A stretch of 64,000 bases of DNA from CAWJNF01 sp963844235 (GCA_963844235.1 CAWJNF010000004.1:434001-498000), one strand, 5' to 3'; shown: positions 16,059 to 26,551, numbered from the stretch's first letter. The notes: generated by a model from the sequence alone, not told the origin. Program-made: numbers and translations.

Positions 16059-17171
16059 GTGTTGAGCAAGGAGACCGCGTTCTACGGCAAGCTCGCCGCG
16101 ATGACCGACGAGTGGATGGACCTCTTCGGCTACTGGGCGCCCACGGTCGTCAGCGACACCCTCGGGGAGTATCGCGCCTGCCGTGAAGCGGCGGCTCTCA
16201 TGGACTTCTCGATGCTGCGCAAGGTCTCGCTCGACGGGCCCGGGGCGCTCGAGCTCGTGAACGGCATCGTGACGCGCGACGTGTCGAAGCTGACGCCCGG
16301 GCAGATCGCCTACGGGGCGCTCTGCAACGCGGACGGGAAGATGATCGACGACTGCACGTCCATGATGCGCTCCGCGGATTCCGTGCGCTTCTGCGGCGCG
16401 AACGACCGCGACCACCAGCTCTTCGCGGCCGCCGCGGAGGGCGCGGGAATCGACGTACGCGAGCACACCGACGCGACGCCCCACCTCTGCCTGCAGGGTC
16501 CGCGGTCGCGCGACATCCTCCAGGGCCTGACGTCCAGCGACCTGTCGAACGCCACCTTTCCGTACTACACCTTCCGAGAGGACGTGGAGATCGCAGGCGT
16601 GCCCGTCTTCATGACCCGGCTCGGCTACACGGCCGAGCTCGGCTACGAGCTCTGGGTCGAACGCGATCGCGCCCTCGAGCTCTGGGACGCGCTGATCGAG
16701 GCCGGAACCCCTGCCGGGATGAAGGTGATCGGCATGGTCTGCCTCGACCTCTTCCGGATCGAGGGCGGCTTCATCATCGGAGGCGTCGAGTACGACGAGA
16801 CGGTCTCTCCCTACGAGTGCGGCCTCGGCTGGTCGGTCGACCTCGACAAGGACGACTTCCAGGGGCGCGACGGCTGCGTTCGCGATCGTGACGCGACGAC
16901 GTTGCGACTGACGAGCGTGGTGCTCGAGGGCGGCGGCGACGCCGCGAGCGGCGCGCCACTCGCGATCGACGGCCGCGAGGTCGGGCTCGTCACCCAGGCG
17001 GTCGAGTCTCCGCATCTCGGCGGCAAGACGCTGGGCCTTGCGAAGATCGACAAGGAGCTCCGAGAGCCCGGCACGGCCGTCGTGGCCACCGTCGAGGGCG
17101 AGCCGGTCCGGGGCGAAGTCGTCCGCCACCCCGTGTACGACCCGGAGCGCAAGCGCGTGAAGGAATCGTAG
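16059..17171 (+). CDS. aminomethyltransferase (GcvT) family protein
   Basis: A 370-residue folate-binding protein of the glycine-cleavage T-protein family: DFSMLRKVSLDGPGALELVN (near 48-67), GQIAYGALCNADGKMIDD, YTAELGYELWV and FRIEGGF as in T-proteins, and a C-terminal barrel with RLTSVVLEG. No gcvH, gcvP or lipoate genes are nearby, so it may be a stand-alone demethylase or C1-transfer enzyme (DmdA-like or a methylated-amine enzyme). AAGGAG at 16051-16056 is placed better for the TTG at 16062 than for the GTG at 16059, so the true start may be one codon later. The TAG stop is supplied by a repeat. Confidence 0.85.
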   Translation: MLSKETAFYGKLAAMTDEWMDLFGYWAPTVVSDTLGEYRACREAAALMDFSMLRKVSLDGPGALELVNGIVTRDVSKLTPGQIAYGALCNADGKMIDDCTSMMRSADSVRFCGANDRDHQLFAAAAEGAGIDVREHTDATPHLCLQGPRSRDILQGLTSSDLSNATFPYYTFREDVEIAGVPVFMTRLGYTAELGYELWVERDRALELWDALIEAGTPAGMKVIGMVCLDLFRIEGGFIIGGVEYDETVSPYECGLGWSVDLDKDDFQGRDGCVRDRDATTLRLTSVVLEGGGDAASGAPLAIDGREVGLVTQAVESPHLGGKTLGLAKIDKELREPGTAVVATVEGEPVRGEVVRHPVYDPERKRVKES

Positions 17172-17276
17172 GGGCCGGATATATCCGGCCCCTACGGACG
17201 AACGGGTCGGTGGACCGACGAGGGCCGGATGAGATCCGGCCCCTACATATGCGGTGGGCGCGCCGACCGGCGCGCC
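17168..17276. repeat. palindromic repeats between convergent genes
   Basis: Full copies lie at 17168-17195 (both outer GTAGGGG and CCCCTAC present; supplies the TAG of the preceding gene) and 17222-17246. A third, unrelated hairpin GGCGCGCC / GGCGCGCC with a short centre lies at 17257-17276 and touches the stop codon of the ABC permease. No gene is present. Confidence 0.85.
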
Positions 17277-19832
17277 TATTCGTATTGCAACGCCTCCAGC
17301 ACGTTCAGCCGGGCGGCGCGGCGCGCCGGGAAGATCGCGGCCAGCATGCCGGCGATGATCGCGACGATCACGAACACGATCAGGCTCACGACGGGAACCG
17401 AGAAGCTGAGCCCCTCGTCCGACAGCGCCTGGGTGACGAGCACGGCGAGCAGGATTCCGAGCGCCATCCCGAGCGCCGTTCCGATGAGCGCGGTGATGAT
17501 GCTCTCGTGGCGGATCATGCGCCGCACCTGACGTCGCGTCATCCCGACCGCCCGCAGCATGCCGAGCTCGCGCGTGCGCTCGAAGACGGACAGCACGAGC
17601 GTGTTGACGATCCCGAAGAGGCTGACGATCACGGACAGCGCCAGGAGCACGTAGAGCAGGTTCAGCAGGGGGTTGAGCGACTCCTGCTGGGCGTCGGAGA
17701 AGCCCTCCTTGGTGTCCAGCTTCACGCCGGGGAAGGGCTCGAGGGCTGCCTCGAGGGCTTGCTGGTTCTCGGCGGTGGTGCCGCCCGGCACGCTGATGAA
17801 GGTGTAGAGGTTGCGCGGATCCTGGAAGCTCTCGTCGAAGGCCGCCTGCGAGATCGTGATGTCCCCGAGCATCTCCCAGAACGCCGGCGCCTCGTAGATG
17901 CCCTTGACACGAACGTTGTGCGAGGTCCCGTTCGGCGTCTCGACGATGACGAGGCTGTCCAGGGTGAGCTGCTTGTCCTCGGCGACGCTCTGCTCGACGA
18001 GCGCCCCGTCGTCTCCGAACTCGTCGAGGACGGCATCCGAGCCCTCGATCCAGTCGAAGTCGTAGACCGTGCCGATCGCGGCCGGATCGACTCCCGGTGA
18101 CATTCTGCTCGGTTCCGTTCACACGGCCGCGCTCGCCGCGAACACCGACGACCTGGGCGCCCGGCACGGCGGCCAGCGCCTCGTCGGGGGCGGGCTGGAA
18201 GGGAGTGAAGTTGTCGTCGGACACGACGACGAAGTCGGCGCTCACCTGGCTCTCGATCGCGTCGTCGATCGACGAGCGCAGGCCCTGCGCCAGCACGGCG
18301 ACGAACGTAATCAGCGCGAGCCCGATCATGAGCGCGGCGGCGGTCGAGGCGGTGCGACGCGGGTTTCGCATCGAGTTCTCGCGGGCCAGGCGTCCTGCCG
18401 CCCCGGCCATCCGCTCGGCCGGCCAGCCGAGAACGCTGGCGAGAGGCCGGACGAGCCGTGACGAGAGCCCCGCCACGCCGACGAACAGGACGAGACAGCC
18501 CACGCCGATCAACGTCAGGCGCTCGGCCGTGCCGAGATCGTCGACGAGCATGCCGTAGACGAGCATGGCGATGCCCACCGCCGTGGTGAGCGCCCAGAGG
18601 AACGGCGCGAAGCGGGAGAAGCGGGACGGCGGCAGCGTCGCGCCCTCGCGTACGGCCGCGATCGGGGGCACCCGGGTGGCGCGCATCGCGGGCACGAGCC
18701 CGGCGAAGAGCGTGATGAGGATGCCGGCCAGCAGGCTCACGACGATGGTGCGCGGCGCGAAGACGATGCCCGCCTGGGGGATGTCGAAGCCAATGGCCGC
18801 GAAAATCGAGCTCAGGCCCTTGGCCAGCGCGAGGCCGAGGAACAGGCCGGTTACGGATGCGAGCGCACCGATCACGAGCGCTTCCACGATCACGGAGAGC
18901 CGCACCTGCCGCCGCGATGCGCCGATCGTTCGCAGCGTCGCGAACTCGCGCACGCGCTGGGCGACCGTGATCGACAGCGTGTTGAAGATGACGAAGGCCC
19001 CGACGAAGAGGGCGATGATGCCGAACGCGAGCAAGAAGTACTGGATGATGTTCGTGAACTCCTCGACGTCCTGGGTCGCGTCCTGGGTCTCCTGGACTCC
19101 GGTCTGCACCTGGGTGCTCGGCGGGAGGATCGGCTCGATCTCCTGGACGAGCTGCTCGGGGCTCACACCGTCACTGGCGGCGATCGAGATGCCGTCGAGC
19201 ATGCCCTCCTTGTCGAACAGCTCCTGAGCCCTCGGGAGCGTGAAGATGGCGAACGTCGCGCCGCCGAGCGACTCCTGCCCGGCGAACTCGGCCAGACCGG
19301 AGATCGTGAACGGCTCCACGGGCCCCTTGGCCACCACGCCGATCTCATCGCCGACCGCGAACCCTTCGTCCTCGGCGGTCGCGGCGTCGATGACGACCTC
19401 GTCCGGGCTGTCCGCCCAGGAGCCCTCCGTGAGCTCGGTCGGGTTGAAGCGCTGATCCTCCGGGTTCTGCCCGAAGGCGAGCGTCGGCGCTCCGCCGGTT
19501 TCGATGATGTCGCCGTCCTTCGTCGTCAGCTGCGCGAAGTCGTTGATGCCACCTTCTGCGGCTCCGACGCCGGGAAGGGCCCGGACCTCGTCGAGCAGGC
19601 TCTCGGGGAAGGCCGGCGGCAGCCCGAAGTCGGTCTCGAAGGCCTCCTCGCCCGTGATGACGGCGTCGGTCCCCGCGTACACGGACGTGAAGATGTTGTC
19701 GAACGCCTTGTCGATCGTGTCCGTGAGGACGTAGGTGCCGCTGATCATCGCGACCCCGAGCACGATCGCGAGAGCCGTGAGGACCGCGCGCAGCTTCCGG
19801 CCCGCGAGGCCCTTGAGAGCGACCTTGATCAT
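17276..19832 (-). CDS. ABC transporter permease, FtsX/MacB-like (one-base frameshift near 18092)
   Basis: A membrane permease with two FtsX-type units. After repair it has about 851 residues. The N-terminal part has a first span (LRAVLTALAIVLGVAMISGT), an extracytoplasmic domain and three spans (FGIIALFVGAFVIFNTLSIT onward). A second set follows, ending with GMLAAIFPARRAARLNVLEALQYE. The frame changes between NGTEQNVTG and VDPAAIGTVYDFDW around 18092, where one extra base is present. The ATG at 19832 overlaps the stop of the ATPase gene by four bases. Such pairs export lipids, lipoproteins or peptides; the cargo is unknown. Confidence 0.88.
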
Positions 19833-20602
19833 CGTCCGACGAGCTCGTTCATCGCCGTCAGCACCTCGGCCGCGGTCGAGCGGCCCAGATCCTTGACGAT
19901 GAGGCCGTCGGCGAGGAAGAGGATGCGGTCGGCCATGGCGGCTGCGCGCGCCTCGTGCGTCACCATCAGGGTCGTCTGGCCGTAGCTGTTGACCGAGTCG
20001 CGCAGCAGGTTCAGGATCTCCTCGCCCGTGTTCGAGTCCAGGTTGCCCGTCGGCTCGTCGGCGAACAGCACCGTCGGCCGGTTGACGAGCGCCCGTGCGA
20101 TTGCGACGCGCTGCTGCTGCCCGCCCGACAGCTCCGAGGGCCGGTGGTGGCGGCGCTCGTCCAGGCCGACCTTGCCGACGACCTCGTCAACCCAGGCCTT
20201 GTCGATCTTCCCTCCGGCGAGGTCGAGGGGAAGCGTCACGTTCTCATCGGCGGTCAGCATCGGCAAGAGGTTGAAGAACTGGAAGATGAAGCCGATGTGA
20301 TTGCGGCGCAGGAGCGTGAGCTGCTGGTCGCCCATCCCGGTGATGTCGGTGCCGTCGATCGACACGCTGCCGGAGGTCGGCCGGTCGAGACCGGCGAGGA
20401 TGTGCATGAGCGTCGACTTGCCGGAGCCCGACGGTCCCATGACCGCGGTGAGCTGCCCCTTCACGATGTCGAGCGAGACGCCCTTCAGCGCGTCGACCGC
20501 CGTCTCGCCTTCGCCGTACCGGCGCGTTACGTCTCGAGCGGACACGACCGCGCCCGCAGGCGGAGCCTGCGCCGACTCGTCCGTCTGGGTAACCGACTCC
20601 AT
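19829..20602 (-). CDS. ABC transporter ATP-binding protein (LolD/MacB type)
   Basis: A 257-residue cytoplasmic ATPase. Walker A is GPSGSGKST (near 61), the signature LSGGQQQRVAIARAL, Walker B VLFADEPTGNLD, and the switch His in VTHEA. The N-terminal ~20 residues are a short acidic tail. The ATG at 20602 has GGAGG about six bases upstream. It is the first gene of the two-gene operon with the permease. The Q-loop segment FIFQFFNLLPMLTADENV is typical of the FtsX-partner class. Confidence 0.92.
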   Translation of the reverse strand: MESVTQTDESAQAPPAGAVVSARDVTRRYGEGETAVDALKGVSLDIVKGQLTAVMGPSGSGKSTLMHILAGLDRPTSGSVSIDGTDITGMGDQQLTLLRRNHIGFIFQFFNLLPMLTADENVTLPLDLAGGKIDKAWVDEVVGKVGLDERRHHRPSELSGGQQQRVAIARALVNRPTVLFADEPTGNLDSNTGEEILNLLRDSVNSYGQTTLMVTHEARAAAMADRILFLADGLIVKDLGRSTAAEVLTAMNELVGR

Positions 20603-20732
20603 CAGACCTCCATCATCGCTTCGTCCCCACTGTTCCACGTGGTGTCCGGCCCGATCATCGGGGAATCCCCCGACTGCGGGTGTTGCTAGCCGTACCGTCA
20701 AGGATGGCGCATCGCCCGTCCACCTGACGCCA

Positions 20733-20756
20733 AGCCTACGTGCTCCGTCGTAGGCT
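20733..20756. promoter_or_regulatory. hairpin in a divergent intergenic region
   Basis: The 228-base gap between the ABC ATPase (start 20602) and hpaB (start 20831) must hold both promoters. AGCCTACG (20733-20740) and CGTAGGCT (20749-20756) form an 8-bp stem with an 8-base loop, and CCACGTGG near 20636-20643 is a second small palindrome. Either could be an operator. I see no gene here. Confidence 0.4.
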
Positions 20757-20830
20757 GTTGCTCGGTTGGCCGCGAAACGCGACTGGTTGACGCGGCGAGA
20801 AGGCGATCCCCGACCAGGAGGTGACTGCGG

Positions 20831-22332
20831 ATGCCCGCGAGGACCGGCGCGGAGTTCAGGGACGCGCTGAACGGCTCCAGACGCGACGTGCAGGTTCATG
20901 GCGAGCGGGTGCGCGAGCGGGTCGGGGAGCACCCTGCGCTGCGCGGTCTCGTGGACAGCTACGCCGTGCCTTTTCGACCTGCAACACGAGCCGGAGCTGC
21001 GGGACGTGCTCACGTACGAGTCACCCGCCACGGGCGATCGCGTCTCGACGTCGTTCCTCGAGCCGAAGACGCAGGATGACCTCGTGCGCCGGCGGGCGAT
21101 GATGAAGGCCTGGGCGGACTGGTCGCTCGGCACGCTCGGCCGCACGGGCGACTACCTGAACAGCGCCCTGATGGCGATGGCGGCCGCGGCCGACTGGTTC
21201 GGGCAGAAGGACGCCGCGTACGCGCGAGAACGTGCGGCGCTACTGCGAGCACGTCCGGGAGAACGACCTCCTGCTGACGCACACGCTCATCAACCCGCAG
21301 TCGAACCGGTCCGTGTCCGCTGCGAGCCAGGCCGACCCTTTCCTCGCGGCGCGGATCGTCGAGGAGACCGGCGAGGGCATCGTGATCCGCGGCGCGCGCA
21401 TGCTCGCGACGCTCGGGCCGATCGCCGACGAGATCATGGTCTTCCCGTCCACCGTCCTTCGGGACACGCCCGAGGACGAGCCGTACGCGAACGCCTTCGC
21501 GATCCCGTGCGACACGCCGGGCCTGCGCTTCCTCTGCCGCGAGAGCTTCGACTACGGCCGCGGGCATTTCGACCACCCGCTCGCCTCGCGCTTCGAGGAG
21601 ATCGACGCGGTCGTCATCTTCGACGACGTGCTCGTGCCGTGGGAGCGCTGCTTCATGGTGCGCAGCCCGGAGCTGCTCCACGGCGGCCGCCTCTACTACG
21701 AGACGAACGCGATCGTGCACATGACCCACCAGGTCGTGACGCGCACGACCGCCAAGACCGAGGCGCTGCTCGGGCTCGTCGACCGGATGGTGGACGCGAT
21801 CCAGATCGGCCAGTTCCAGCACGTGCAGGAGAAGACGGCCGACGTGATCATGACGCTCGAGATCCTGCGCGCGCTCACCCGCGCGTCGGAGGCGGATGCG
21901 GCGATCGACCGCTTCGGCGTGATGACGCCCGCCTGGGCGCCGCTGAACGCGGCGCGCAACTGGTTCCCGCGCACGTATCCGCGGCTGCGCGACGTCGTCT
22001 GGCAGCTCGGCGCGAGCGGGATCTTCGGCGTTCCGACCGAAGGCGACGTGCTCGGCGAGGCCCGCGAGGACGTCGAGCGCTTCCTGCAGTGCGCCTCGCT
22101 CGGAGGCGCCGAGCGCGTGCGGCTGTTCCGGCTCGCGTGGGACTGGGCGCTATCGGCGTTCGCGGGCCGCCAGGAGGCGTACGAGTTCTTCTTCTTCGGC
22201 GACCCGGTGCGCATGGCCGGGGCGTATGCGGGCTCCTACGACCGGGCTCCCTATGCCGCCCGCATCGAGGACTTCCTCCGCCGTGACTCGGAGGTGGCGG
22301 GGGCTGCCACGGCTTCGACTGCGAGCTCCTGA
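20831..22332 (+). CDS. hpaB: 4-hydroxyphenylacetate 3-monooxygenase oxygenase component-like (HpaB family), two frameshifts
   Basis: A FADH2-dependent phenol hydroxylase large subunit, about 499 residues after repair. The strong AGGAGG at 20817-20822 supports the ATG at 20831. Three frames must be joined: DSYAV to LFDLQHEPELRD near 20970, and GQKDAAYA to ENVRRYCEHVREND near 21227; each join needs one base removed. Family signs are HTLINPQSNRS, the flavin-contact region VIFDDVLVPWERCF and a C-terminal GDPVRMAGAY. No HpaC flavin reductase is in the window. The real substrate may be another phenol or an unrelated aromatic. Confidence 0.88.
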
Positions 22333-22336
22333 CCCC

Positions 22337-23479
22337 TCACGGCCGAGACTCCGCGGCGTCGTAGATCCGCATCGGGATGCCGGAGAGCGGCACGCCGCCT
22401 TCCTTCGTGACGAGCCACGTCTCCTGCATGTAGAGGCACGAACGGCCGTCCTCCGAGATGACGTGCGGGTGCACCGAGAGCACCATGTTCTCCTCGAGCA
22501 CGGTCTCGATGCCCTCGCCGATCTTCGGGAACTCGATCATCGTCATCCCGATCGAGTGGCCCGTCACGTGACCGAGCGTGTAGCCGCGGTCGGCGAACGG
22601 CCGTGCCACGGCGCGGTGTGCGTCGTGCGCGGTTCCGCCGGCCTTCAGAGCGGCCGGCGCGAGGGCGGCATACTCCTCGTACGCGTCGGCCATGCGAAGC
22701 GTCTCTGCGTTCGGTTCGGCCCCGGCCTTGATCGCCCTCGACACCTCGACCCAGTGGCCGCCCGGGCCCGCGACCTCGAGCGAAGGCAGCATGAAGTCGC
22801 CCTGCCCGATGCGGCGGGACGTGCTCGCGATCCGGAACTCCGGCGAGGCACGGCCGGGCTCGTCGGCGACGAGCACCATGTCCATCGTCAGACGGCCGCA
22901 CCCCTCCGCGACGAAGTAGCGCTCGCACGCGGCCAGGATCTCCGCCTCGGTGCGCCCGACCTCGAAGCCCTCGAGGAAGAGCCAGAAGCCCTCGGTGTTG
23001 ATGCGGACGCTGTCCCGGACGGACTCGACCTCGGCGTCGCTCTTGACCGCGCGCGCATGGTCGAAGCCGACGTCCCAGGAGACGAGCTCGACCCCGCCCT
23101 CCTGGAGCGCCGTGAAGTCGCGGACGGCCATGACGTAGTCGAGGCCGAAGACGCCCACCCGCTTCCAGCCGCGGTCACGGCAGCGGTCGCGGAGCCACTC
23201 CCCGGGCCGGGGCACGAACTCCTGCTCCTCGATCCACGTCGTCCCGTGCTCGCCGACGTAGCGCGCCTCGCTCGGGAAGACGATCGCCGGCGGCTCGTCG
23301 AGCGGGAGCAGCACGTACGCGTAGCGATGCACGATCACGAACCCGGACAGGTACGTGACGGCGCCCTCGAAGCCCGTGTACTCGTTCCCCGCGACGATCA
23401 CCGCATCGAGCCCGTCGCGCCCCGCCGCCTCGCGCACCCGCTGGTAGCGCCGTTCGATCTCCGCCTGATTCGTTGCCAA
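22337..23479 (-). CDS. M24 (pita-bread) family hydrolase, creatinase-like
   Basis: A 380-residue protein with a creatinase-type N-terminal domain and a pita-bread catalytic domain. The metal positions are not those of an aminopeptidase: where M24 peptidases have two Asp, this protein has LEVAGPGGHWVEVSR, and the first Glu is His (SVHPHV). Only the last Glu (MQETWLV) and the GHVTGHSIGM histidine remain. A metal-free amidinohydrolase or hydantoin-type hydrolase is therefore more likely than a peptidase. A TTG start at 23479 is supported by GGAGGAG about five bases upstream. Convergent with hpaB, four bases apart. Confidence 0.8.
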   Translation of the reverse strand: MATNQAEIERRYQRVREAAGRDGLDAVIVAGNEYTGFEGAVTYLSGFVIVHRYAYVLLPLDEPPAIVFPSEARYVGEHGTTWIEEQEFVPRPGEWLRDRCRDRGWKRVGVFGLDYVMAVRDFTALQEGGVELVSWDVGFDHARAVKSDAEVESVRDSVRINTEGFWLFLEGFEVGRTEAEILAACERYFVAEGCGRLTMDMVLVADEPGRASPEFRIASTSRRIGQGDFMLPSLEVAGPGGHWVEVSRAIKAGAEPNAETLRMADAYEEYAALAPAALKAGGTAHDAHRAVARPFADRGYTLGHVTGHSIGMTMIEFPKIGEGIETVLEENMVLSVHPHVISEDGRSCLYMQETWLVTKEGGVPLSGIPMRIYDAAESRP

Positions 23480-23496
23480 TGTCTCCTCCTGTCCGC

Positions 23497-23688
23497 GGGC
23501 CGGATGAGATCCGGCCCCTACATTTGCCTGCGGGGCGGGCCGGTCGGGGACCGGCCCCTACGAATTGCCTGCCTTGGCGGACCGGTCGTTGACCAGCGCG
23601 ACAACCGCTCCGGGTAACGGCGTGTGCCGACGGGCGGACCGCGACCAACGCCTCACGATGGTCGTAGGGGCCGGATCTCATCCGGCCC
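23497..23688. repeat. three palindromic repeats
   Basis: Copies at 23497-23521, 23537-23561 and 23664-23688. The second has arms GGCCGGTC / GACCGGCC, a paired change from GGCCGGAT / ATCCGGCC. The third ends directly at the stop codon of the next minus-strand gene. The remaining bases (23562-23663) show no gene. Confidence 0.85.
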
Positions 23689-24615
23689 TCATCCGCCTTG
23701 TGTCCACGCCCGTTCCATCCCCTTCACCAGCGCCCAGATCGCCTCGTTGGCCGGGGTGGGGACGCCGAGGTCGCGGCCGAACCGCACGAGGCCCCCGTTC
23801 AGGTAATCGATCTCGGTCTGCCTGCGTGCCTCGACGTCCTGCAGCATGCTCGCCTTGTGGCCGTAGGCCACGTCCGGCCGGGCGGCGTGGTCGATCAGAT
23901 CCTCGGGATCGGCGTCGAGCTCGATGCCCTGCGCGGCCGCGACCGCCTTGCCCTCGTCCACGAGCACGCTGACGAGCCGGCGCAGCGCAGGGTCCTCGCA
24001 CACGCGCCCGTGGGTGAGACCGGTGATCGCCCCGACGGGATTCGTCGCCGCGTTGAAGATGACCTTGCGCCACTGCGGCCCGCGGGCATCGGGCACGGCC
24101 TTCGTCGGCATTCCGGCTCGCGTGCACGCGTCCGCGAGGCGCGCACACTCCGCGAGCGTGGCCGGCTTTGGCTCGAACGGCCCGATCGTCGTGTCGCCCT
24201 TCACGTCCCATTGCACATGCCCCGGCTCGATGACCTTGCCGGCGGGGAACGTCGTCCCGCGGATCACGCGCGGCACGAACGGAGCGATCGCCTCCTCGTT
24301 GCCGATCCCGTTCTGCACCGAGCAGACGGCACCGTCCGCGAAGGCGTGCGCCGTCGCCTCCACAGCCGCACCTGTGTGCATCGCCTTCGTGGCGACGAGG
24401 CCGAAATCGCACGGCGGCAGCTCCGAGGCATCCGAGGTCGCCCGGGGCCATCCGGTCACGTCGCCGGCACCTGAGAGCCGCAGCCCGCGTTCGTTGATCG
24501 CGCGGACGTGGTCGGCTGCGAGGTCGTACGCCCACACCTCGACGTCGTCGAGGCACGCGAGGTTGGCGGCGAACAGCGACCCCACCGCCCCGCAGCCGAC
24601 AACGCAAATCTTCAC
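23689..24615 (-). CDS. ketopantoate reductase-like (PanE/ApbA family) oxidoreductase
   Basis: A 308-residue NADPH-dependent reductase. The Rossmann motif VVGCGAVGSLFAANL starts at residue 5, LVATKAMHT and SVQNGIGNEE follow, and the C-terminal helical domain contains KVIFNAATNPVGAITGL with the catalytic Lys. PanE makes pantoate, but a copy at the end of a liv transporter operon and a second copy at 29536 suggest a catabolic 2-oxoacid reductase. The GTG start at 24615 overlaps the livM stop by four bases. Confidence 0.82.
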   Translation of the reverse strand: MKICVVGCGAVGSLFAANLACLDDVEVWAYDLAADHVRAINERGLRLSGAGDVTGWPRATSDASELPPCDFGLVATKAMHTGAAVEATAHAFADGAVCSVQNGIGNEEAIAPFVPRVIRGTTFPAGKVIEPGHVQWDVKGDTTIGPFEPKPATLAECARLADACTRAGMPTKAVPDARGPQWRKVIFNAATNPVGAITGLTHGRVCEDPALRRLVSVLVDEGKAVAAAQGIELDADPEDLIDHAARPDVAYGHKASMLQDVEARRQTEIDYLNGGLVRFGRDLGVPTPANEAIWALVKGMERAWTQGG

Positions 24616-25673
24616 GCCGTGTCCTCCGCGCTCCCGGGCGGCGTGTCCACCCGCCGCCGGTACGGCGCCAGCGCGGCGGGCACGTGGAACTCCCGGCCGC
24701 CCGTGATGCCCTGTGGCCGGAAGAGGAGGATGAGCGCCATCAGCGCCCCGATCGCCACGAGCCTCGTGCCGCCCGGTACAGAGACATCGCCGATGCCGTT
24801 CTCGAGCTCGTTCAGGAACGAGTTCACGCCGCTGACCAGGAGCGCTCCGACGGTCGCTCCCCAGAGGCTCCCGATCCCGCCGATGATGAGCATGGCGAGC
24901 GTCGTGAACGTGAGGTCGAGGTAGACCTGCTCGGTGTTGATGCCGCCGAGCAGGTGGACGAAGAGACCGCCCGCGAAGCCCGCGAGCGCCCCCGAGAGCG
25001 TGAACGCCACCAGGCGCTGGCGGTGCACGTCGATGCCGGAGCCCTGGGCACCGGGTAGGTCTTCCCGCGTCGCACGGAGAAGGCGTCCGTAGCGGCTGCG
25101 CTGGTAGACGAACGCGATCAGCGCGACGGCGATCGCCCCGACAGTCGCCTGCCAGAAGCTCGTCGTCTCGGGGATCTGCGAGATGGCGCGCGCGGCCGGG
25201 CCGATCCGATCCCAGTTCCGCAGCACGTTGTGGGTGACCTCGAGCACGGCGAACGTGGCGATGCCGGCGGCCAGCCCCGAGAGACGCATGAGCGGGATGC
25301 CGACGAGGAACGCGTACAGCCCGCCGACGACCGCGGCGATGACGAGCGTAAGAGCATTCCCGACCTGCGCTCCGGCGATCCACGGAAAGAGATCCGGGCT
25401 GACCGCGGACAGCTTCAGCTCCTCCGGGAGCGAGGTGAGCGCCGCCGCGAACCCGCCTACGGCGACGAAGCTGATGTGCCCGAACGACAGGACGCCGGAG
25501 TTGCCGGCGAACACATAGAGGGCGATCACCATCGCGGCCGTGACGATCGCGGAGCGGAACTGGAGGGCCGTGTTCGCGGACGTGAACGAGCCGGCCAGGC
25601 CGACGGCAGCGATCAGCGCCACCGGAGCCACGAGCTCGCGCAGGCGGAGAGTCCGAGACGGCAGCGACCTCAC
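24612..25673 (-). CDS. livM: branched-chain amino acid-type ABC transporter permease LivM
   Basis: A 353-residue inner-membrane permease with about eight spans. The LivM signature region AGNSGVLSFGHISFVAVGGFAAAL lies near residues 56-79, and the cytoplasmic coupling loop RATREDLPGAQGSGIDVHRQRL is present, as is GIGSLWGATVGALLV. The start is GTG at 25673, overlapping the livH stop by four bases; the stop overlaps the PanE-like gene in the same way. Confidence 0.92.
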   Translation of the reverse strand: MRSLPSRTLRLRELVAPVALIAAVGLAGSFTSANTALQFRSAIVTAAMVIALYVFAGNSGVLSFGHISFVAVGGFAAALTSLPEELKLSAVSPDLFPWIAGAQVGNALTLVIAAVVGGLYAFLVGIPLMRLSGLAAGIATFAVLEVTHNVLRNWDRIGPAARAISQIPETTSFWQATVGAIAVALIAFVYQRSRYGRLLRATREDLPGAQGSGIDVHRQRLVAFTLSGALAGFAGGLFVHLLGGINTEQVYLDLTFTTLAMLIIGGIGSLWGATVGALLVSGVNSFLNELENGIGDVSVPGGTRLVAIGALMALILLFRPQGITGGREFHVPAALAPYRRRVDTPPGSAEDTA

Positions 25674-26551
25674 ACGCGCTCCACGGCGGCGCCCCGGCGA
25701 GAGAAAAGGCCATCCGGTCGTAGGAGCAGGACGAGGATGACGAGCGCGAAGACGAGCGAGGTGAGGTAGACCCGGCCGCTGCTCGGGAGCACGTCGGCGA
25801 GCACGGAGGTGGCGACCCCGAGCACGAAGCCGCCGAGCGTCGCGGTGACCACCCGGTCCATGCCGCCGACCACCATGCCCACGAGCGCCGGGATCGCGAG
25901 CTGGAAGCCGAACGTGGGCGTCACGAGCGGTCGCTGGACGACGACGAGCACCGTCGCGGCGGCGGCGAGGAGGCCTCCGATGAGGAAGGCGATCTGGATG
26001 ACCCTGTTCGCCCGGACGCCGAGTATGCGAGCCGTGCGGAAGTCGTGTGCGGCCGCCCGCATCTGGAGCCCCGTCGACGTGCGGTTGAGGAACAGCGTCG
26101 TCGCCGACAGGAGGACGATGCCGACGCCGATCGACGCGAACGTCACCCAGCGGATCCGCAGGTCGCCGATCTCGACGGCCCGGTTGAGCTCCGGGAGGAA
26201 GCGCGCGTTGTCACCGAGCGCGCCGAAGACGAGCAGCGCGATGCTCTGCAGCAGGAAGCTGAAGGCGAACGTCGTCACGAGCATCGTCGCCGGCGAGGCG
26301 TTGCGAATCGGGCGCAGCGCGAACTCCATGGCGAGGGCGAACACGATCACGGTCACGAAGAGAACGACGATCCGCACCCCGGTCGCCGCTCCCAGGGTCA
26401 GGACGAGGGAGTACGCACCCGCGGTGAGCAGCTCGCCGTAGGCGAAGTTGACGAGGCGCATGACGCCGAAGATGAGCGAGAGGCCCAGGGCGACGAGCGC
26501 GTAGATCGAGCCGAGAGCCACGCTGTCGATCAACGTCTGCAGGGCGTTCAC
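25670..26551 (-). CDS. livH: branched-chain amino acid-type ABC transporter permease LivH
   Basis: A 293-residue membrane permease with eight spans. The N-terminal GSIYALVALGLSLIFGVMRLVNFAYGEL is characteristic of LivH, and AAAHDFRTARILGVRANRV is the coupling loop that contacts the ATPases. GTG start at 26551, 55 bases downstream of livF on the same strand. Confidence 0.93.
   Translation of the reverse strand: MNALQTLIDSVALGSIYALVALGLSLIFGVMRLVNFAYGELLTAGAYSLVLTLGAATGVRIVVLFVTVIVFALAMEFALRPIRNASPATMLVTTFAFSFLLQSIALLVFGALGDNARFLPELNRAVEIGDLRIRWVTFASIGVGIVLLSATTLFLNRTSTGLQMRAAAHDFRTARILGVRANRVIQIAFLIGGLLAAAATVLVVVQRPLVTPTFGFQLAIPALVGMVVGGMDRVVTATLGGFVLGVATSVLADVLPSSGRVYLTSLVFALVILVLLLRPDGLFSRRGAAVERV

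Noticed and set aside
15327..19832. A single 1501-residue minus-strand ORF
   Set aside because: Only the N-terminal ~570 residues are permease; after the frameshift near 18092 the frame is arginine-rich antisense of other genes.
23497..23688. Plain rho-independent terminators
   Set aside because: The hairpins are strong but no copy is followed by a T run on either strand, and some lie inside an operon or a coding region, so a simple terminator role does not explain them.
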